A DNA stretch of 64,000 nucleotides, taken from Atrina japonica (taxonomy: Eukaryota; Mollusca; Bivalvia; Pterioida; Pinnidae). The notes below the pieces were generated by a model. It ran no database searches. It saw only the letters and a program-made list of their open reading frames with translations, and was not told where the DNA came from. The stretch is taken from contig BROG01000048.1 in the NCBI GenBank assembly GCA_030159075.1, positions 1,364,001 to 1,428,000 of the forward strand, read 5' to 3'. Below, piece by piece: positions 58,020-64,000 of the stretch (positions are counted from its first letter, which is position 1; each line of letters starts with the position of its first letter). Position numbers and translations under genes: made by a program.

Positions 58020-58840
58020 TGTAGAATCACACACTGACACTTTAGATTGCCAACAATATCATGTAAAATCACACACTGACACTTTAGATTGCCAACAATA
58101 TCATGTAAAATCACACACTGACATTCTAGATTACTTACCATTGTGTGTAAAATCACACTGACACTCTAGATTACTTACCATTGTGTGTAAATTACACTGA
58201 CACTCTAGATTACTTACCATTGTGTGTGAAATTAAACTGACACTCTAGATTACTTACCATTGTGTGTAAAATCACACCAACACTCTAGATTACTTACCAT
58301 TGTGTGTAAAATTACACTGACACTCTAGATTACTTACCATTGTGTGTAAAATTACACTGACACTCTAGATTACTTACCATTGTGTGTAAAATTACACTGA
58401 CACTCTAGATTACTTACCATTTTGTGTAAAATCACACCAACACTCTAGATTACTTACCATTGTGTGTAAAATTACACTGACACTCTAGATTACTTACCAT
58501 TGTGTGTAAATTACACTGACACTCTAGATTACTTACCACTGTGTGTAAATTACACTGACACTCTAGATTACTTACCATTGTGTGTAAAACTGCACTGATA
58601 TTGTAGATTGCTTACCTTGGTGTGTAAAACTGCACTGATATTCTAGATTGCCTACCATTCTGTGTAAAATACACTGTCATTTCAGATTGCCTACCATTCT
58701 GTGTAAAATACACTGTCATTTCAGATTGCCTACCATTCTGTGTAAAATACACTGTCATTCTAGATTGCCTACCATTCTGTGTAAAATACACTGTCATTTC
58801 AGATTGCCTACCATTCTGTATAAAAAGATATGGTAATCAT
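58020..58840. repeat. 40-bp minisatellite, about 20 copies
   Basis: The unit contains 'ctagattacttaccattgtg' and 'taaaattacactgac'. It drifts to 'gattgcctaccattctgtgt' (39 bp) at the right. Each unit holds 'acttac', a reverse-strand splice-donor look-alike. Frames over 58612-58836 are by-products. Confidence 0.95.
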
Positions 58841-58904
58841 TCAGATCATTTACCATCATGTGTTAAAAGTACAGGGTGACATTTTAACATGTATGTACTG
58901 TTAT

Positions 58905-60420
58905 TCAGATGATCTTCATTCCTGAAATACACACAAATACATGTTACTCAGACGGTCTTCATTCCTGAAATACACACACATATATGTTACTCATACGGTC
59001 TTCATTCCTGAAATACACACAAGTACATGTTACTCAGACGGTCTTCATTCCTGAAATACACACAAATACATGTTACTCAGACGGTCTTCATTCCTGAAAT
59101 ACACACAAATACATGTTACTCAGATGGTCTTCATTCCTGAAATACACACACATATATGTTACTCAGATGGTCTTCATTCCTGAAATACCTGAAATACACA
59201 CAAATACATGTTACTCAGATGGTCTTCATTCCTGAAATACACACAAGTACATGTTACTCATACGGTCTTCATTCCTGAAATACACACACATATATGTTAC
59301 TCAGATGGTCTTCATTCCTGAATTACACACATAGATATGTTACTCAGATGGTCTTCATTCCTGAAATACCTGAAATACACACAAATACATGTTACTCAGA
59401 TGGTCTTCATTCCTGAAATACACACAAGTACATGTTACTCAGACGGTCTTTATTCCTGAAATACACACACAGATATGTTACTCAGATGGTCTTCATTCCT
59501 GAAATACACACACATATATGTTACTCAGACGGTCTTCATTCCTGAAATAAACACAAGTACATGTTACTCAGACGGTCTTCATTCCTGAAATACACACAAG
59601 TACATGTTACTCAGACGGTCTGCATTCCTGAAATACACACAAGTACATGTTACTCAGACGGTCTTCATTCCTGAAATACACACAAGTACATGTTACTCAG
59701 ATGGTCTTCATTCCTGAAATACACACAAGTACATGTTACTCAGACGGTCTGCATTCCTGAAATACACACAAGTACATGTTACTCAGACGGTCTTCCTTCC
59801 TGAAATACACACACATATATGTTACTCAGATGGTCTTCATTCCTGAAATATACACAAGTACATGTTACTCAGATGGTCTTCATTCCTGAAATACACACAA
59901 GTACATGTTACTCAGACGGTCTTTATTCCTGAAATACACACACATATATGTTACTCAGATGGTCTTCATTCCTGAAATATACACAAGTACATGTTACTCA
60001 GATGGTCTTCATTCCTGAAATATACACACATATATGTTACTCATACGGTCTTCATTCCTGAAATACACACAAGTACATGTTACTCAGACGGTCTTCATTC
60101 CTGAAATACACACAAGTACATGTTACTCAGAAATACCTGAAATACACACACATATATGTTACTCAGATGGTCTTCATTCCTGAAATATACACAAGTACAT
60201 GTTACTCAGATGGTCTTTATTCCTGAAATACACACACATATATGTTACTCAGATGGTCTTTATTCCTGAAATACACACACATATATGTTACTCAGACGGT
60301 CTTCATTCCTGAAATACACACACATATATGTTACTCATACGGTCTTCATTCCTGAAATACACACAAGTACATGTTACTCAGACGGTCTTCATTCCTGAAA
60401 TATACACAAGTACATGGTCT
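58905..60420. repeat. 43-bp minisatellite, about 35 copies
   Basis: The unit contains 'gttactcagacggtcttcat' and 'tcctgaaatacacac'. Two subtypes alternate irregularly: ...aagtacat and ...acatatat. Occasional units have an extra 'ctgaaatac'. Confidence 0.95.
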
Positions 60421-61319
60421 TCAGATGATCTTTATTCATAAAACTTAGTATTTGAATCCCGCAGACCTGGGCGGAAAACCTTGTATTTGTATCTACATTA
60501 GTCTAAGCATATAATTAGTCCTGGAAGCTAATGGTATTATAACACAAGATGATGCTAAAAGGAATAAGTGGGTTCTTCTTTAAATTATAGCTAAAAGTTG
60601 GTCTACAAAGTCCAACAACTGCACAGATGGAAAATTCACAATACTAAGAAGTGTAAAATCACTAATTCATTCATCCCTTAAGACACATTTGGACTTGTCT
60701 AAATCATTGATTTATAGAAGAGTCCATTTTTCAGGGGTTGATGAGTTAAACATAAAGCAGTTTGGGAAATAATTAAGCCAAAGTAGCCAAAAGAGTTAGT
60801 TTTAAGACTCGCAAGGAAAATAAAAAATTTATTTTCTTTGAAGTTCCAATTGTATCAGTTCTGGTCATCAACAAAATTCAAAAAACGTCACACAATGGCA
60901 GCTATATATTATTATGAAACAACTATATTTACATGATTCAGTTTTGGAATATTTTTCTGATAATTATCTGGTACAGTAAAAGACAAAATGTGTGATTAAT
61001 TTTTCAAAATCTAATTGCCGTGGAAATGCTTCATGACACAATGTATCTATTAGGCAATTGTTATTGAATTAATTGCCTCTTACAGATATTAGAAGACAAT
61101 TTAATCAAATTTTCATTATGTTTTTTGGGGTCTTTAAGGATTTTAAGGATATATTTTACCAAATATCTTGAGAGAACAATATAGTCAACAACACCTACGA
61201 ACACATTCTGCATGTATAGATACTTTTACATAGATATATATTTTACATAACATTAGACTATTCTTCAGAAAATCATCTGCCGATGGGATCACAGTGGGCA
61301 ACATATCTCCTATTTGACT
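60421..61319. other. AT-rich intronic spacer
   Basis: Contains a MITE at 60662-60748. Otherwise unique, with no exon recognised. Confidence 0.42.
60662..60748 (+). mobile_element. short foldback MITE, third copy
   Basis: Starts ctaattcattcatccctta and ends caggggttgatgagtta. The centre 'acacatttggact.gtct' is nearly the same as 21768-21855. Confidence 0.6.
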
Positions 61320-61970
61320 TGTGTCTCAGAGTACTCCTGTGTCAGCCCCTGTCATGTTATGTTTAGCTTGTGCCTCAGGCTATTGTTGTGTCAGCCCCAG
61401 TCAGCCCCAGTTATGTTATGTTTGGCTTGTGCCTCAGGCTATTGTTGTATCAGCCCCAGTCATGTTTGGTTTTGCCTCAGGCTATTGTGCAGCCCCAGTG
61501 TTTATTGTTGTGTCAGCCCCAGTCATGTTATGTTTGGTTTGTGCCTCAGGCTATTGTTGTATCAGTCCCAGTCATGTTTGGTTTGTGCCTCAGGCTATTG
61601 TTGTGTCAGCCCCTTGTGTTTTGCCTCAGGCTATTGTTGTGTATTGTTGTGTCAGCCCCAGTCATGTTATGTTTGGTTTTGCCTCAGGCTATTGTTGTGT
61701 CAGCCCCAGTCATGTTATGTTTGTTATGTTGTTTTGTTATGTTTGTGCCTCAGGCTAGTCATGTTTGGTTTGTTCTCAGGATTGTGTCAGCGCCAGTCAT
61801 GTTATGTTTGGTTTCCTCAGGCTATTGTTGTGTCAGCCCCAGTCATTTTATGTTTTGCTTGTGCCTCAGGCTATTGTTGTGTCAGCTGCAGTCATTTTAT
61901 GTTTGGTTTCCTCAGGCTATTGTTGTGTCAGCCCCTGCCATGTTGTGTTTGGCTTGTGCCACATGTCTGC
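61320..61970. repeat. about 49-bp minisatellite (cagccccagtcatgttatgt)
   Basis: Units with 'gtgcctcaggctattgttgt' carry frequent deletions, so all three plus frames stay open for long stretches. The 312-codon plus frame at 61314-62252 and its overlaps are products of this repeat: periodic Leu/Cys-rich words, no family, and the same words in the other frames. Confidence 0.93.
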
Positions 61971-63883
61971 TCCAGTATTTTAGCCCCTGTAGTGTCTTGT
62001 GATCTTTTTGTTTCTATTTTTGTAGTGTCAATCTTGTTTCTCTTTAGATGCATATCAGTACATGTACTGTGTGCTCTATGGCCTTCTATACTGAAAGGAA
62101 ACAAATATATGTATGAGGTAATATTGTTTCGAAATGTGATAGGTGTAAAATTTGACAAGTTATGGAATATTGTCTGTTCTAATATGTCCACTTGCATAAA
62201 TCAATTGTTCTTTTGTCTTATACAAGTATACGCAGTCATTCATTACATATAAGTTCTTTATTATCTTAGGTATTTTAAAGTTTCATAACAATATCAGCTT
62301 TAGTAATTTGTGGTCAAATTTCAGTTTTGATATAAAGATAATTATAGACAATACAAAATTTCTAATGTGTTTGGGTTCATGATTATATAATGAGATTGAA
62401 GAGTCTAAAAGGGGCCATTAATCTTGTTATCAGTAATCTTATATTGACAATTGCAACAGCTTGGACAATATGCAGTGAAATCTATCAGAGATCATACAGT
62501 AGGTAAAAAAATTTATCAGATCTGAAGAGTCAGTTTTTATCAAAAAAAAAGATACTAATGATAGGGTCTGATACTAAAATAAAACATAAGAATAGAACTG
62601 AAGACAATACTAATCCCCTCATTCATGATGATGAACATGAATTATGAATTGTACAGGCTGACACAAGTGTAAAGTGGTCTATTTATTAAATTTTGTTTAC
62701 AAAGGGGAATAACTGTGAAAATGCAAGTAAGAGTTATGGTTCTTGTACACTACATTCCACCTCCATGTGGTCTTGATGTGTTTGAAGTTTGATGAGATTA
62801 TCATGCATGGTTTGAGAGTTATGCTCCAGAGAAATATAGTACATATGTATGTTTGTACATGGTACATACTATGTATGTATGTACAGGCAGATCCCTATAT
62901 CCCCTTGGCGCCTCATTGCGAGGGGATAATAAATCAATTAATTGGAATAGATGGGAAAAAGTAATTAAAAGAATTTTTAAAATGTTGCAGCTGGCTGTCA
63001 TATGAGGCATTATGCACAGCCCAGAAATATTTCTGTGAACAAACACCACAGCCATCCCACCAAATATAAATGGGAAAGTAATTATTTTAGGGTCATTTGA
63101 AAATTTCAATAAATTCAATTCTAGATCATTGTTTTGTGGTAATTATTGTTTGTCAAAGATTCTATCTACTACAGGTTTTGAAATAACAGCCAAATAAATA
63201 AATAAATGAGAAATCTACTTTTAAAGAGAAATAACTCCTAGAACAGGCCACCTTATAATTTTGGCCATATTCATTTGCATTTTTCATTTTTTTATCATGC
63301 TGATCAGTTTTATTTCACAAAATTTGTTTCTGTATGCTGTAATTTCTGAGATAATATCCAGAAATAGACAAAACATGAAAACTGACATTTAAAAAGTAAA
63401 TAAGTTGTATTGTGGAGGTGACCTGACCATTTCTTTTATTACGATTTAGTGTAGATCTTTGCAATCAGATTTTCTGGTTTTTACAGTCATTCTCTATCTT
63501 TCATAGTAATTGAAATAATAGCTGATGATAGCTAAAATCATGCACAAATGTATTTGAATAGGAAAATATATTGTATGACAGACAGCTTTATAATTCCAGT
63601 GAAGTTGACTTCTCGTTAGATCATTTTCCCCCACCTGGTATCCTCAATATTTTGTAATTTTCAATGTAATGGTGAGAAATAGCCCAAAACACCAAGCTAA
63701 ACAAAAAAATATAATTGAAAAGAAAAATCAACTTCAGTTGACATGTGACCTAACAGATTTGGTCCAATTCAAGAAGGTATATGCATGCTTACCATTTTGA
63801 ATTAAGAAATGGACAGATTTAAATTGCTGAGTGGACAGGGGAAATAATTTGTTATGATTCAAGCCCTTGCCTATAACCTTCAG
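61971..63883. other. intronic spacer with a possibly conserved patch
   Basis: 62880-63120 is less AT-rich, non-repetitive and open on the minus strand for 99 codons (62819-63118) without a recognisable family. 'cccttggcgcctcattgcga' and 'aataaatcaattaattggaa' are unlike the surroundings. It could be a conserved non-coding element; there is no direct proof. Confidence 0.3.
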
Positions 63884-63965
63884 AGGCAAAGACAGCTGGT
63901 GCAGTGTTTGACACTGTAGTCCTCCATGACCCTGAAGGATTACAAGACTTGAAATGTATTTTATC
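63884..63965 (+). CDS. candidate exon, phase-compatible with the signal-peptide exon
   Basis: It follows 'cttgcctataaccttcag'. Of the three frames only the phase-1 frame is open, matching the phase-1 donor at 57458. It reads AKTAGAVFDTVVLHDPEGLQ, then DLKCIL. A donor-like gtatgt follows at 63966, but the frame also stays open to the window end. FDTVVLHD loosely recalls the first strand of TIR-type domains (F/Y-D-x-x-hydrophobic-L-H/Y); this is a weak by-eye resemblance. It may belong to the signal-peptide gene or to another gene. Confidence 0.42.
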
Positions 63966-64000
63966 GTATGTCTGTACTAAATATGACTACATTTGTATAT

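Noticed and set aside
58020..58620. Series of reverse-strand splice donors (acttac in every unit)
   Set aside because: Repeated identically by the 40-bp array, so not evidence for exons.
61314..62252. 312-codon plus-strand frame, the longest outside the retrotransposon
   Set aside because: The first 215 codons are the 49-bp repeat, all three plus frames carry the same periodic words, and the remainder has no family features.

Overview
The window is AT-rich, intron-bearing eukaryotic DNA. The repeat content (tRNA-derived SINEs ending in ...acattaaacaac-type tails, 'gattttcttgaaacttgg' dispersed repeats, small foldback MITEs, very many minisatellites) and an env-bearing Ty3/Gypsy element fit a marine invertebrate, most likely a bivalve mollusc. 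That assignment is an inference from repeat style; no marker gene is present. No prokaryotic gene, CRISPR array or operon is seen.

The largest object is a Ty3/Gypsy LTR retrotransposon at 11305-21646 on the minus strand. It has 720/719-bp LTRs, a 4-bp target duplication (atat), a primer-binding site, gag with two zinc knuckles, protease, reverse transcriptase, RNase H, a DD35E integrase, and a third envelope-like reading frame with a membrane anchor. Its LTR promoter has a TATA box with a multi-unit heat-shock element about 36 bp upstream. The two LTRs differ only by six length changes and by no substitution, so the element is very young. Many of the frame breaks in its genes may be base-calling indels rather than decay.

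A second, much smaller LTR-type element (53213-53611, minus strand, 399 bp) looks like a TRIM: TG...CA terminal repeats, a 4-bp target duplication (ggac), a primer-site candidate and a purine tract. Most of each terminal repeat is a tRNA-Ala(AGC)-like sequence with A and B boxes, which suggests an RNA polymerase III promoter inside an LTR.

Host coding sequence is sparse. The best case is a plus-strand gene start near the right end: a probable 5'UTR exon (57090-57245), a 122-bp intron, a coding exon with a clear signal peptide (57374-57458, phase-1 donor), then about 6.4 kb of intron made mostly of minisatellites, and a phase-compatible open exon at 63884 running toward the window end. A small exon candidate lies at 9904-9952, with a CpG-bearing promoter-like patch near 10.57 kb.

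The rest is non-coding. About 26 unrelated tandem arrays (units 20-142 bp, some with 109-, 117- or 122-bp higher-order periods) fill close to 20 kb, separated by unique AT-rich spacers, microsatellites, two SINEs, one SINE-derived array and several MITE-like repeats. Most long open frames outside the retrotransposon are by-products of these arrays.
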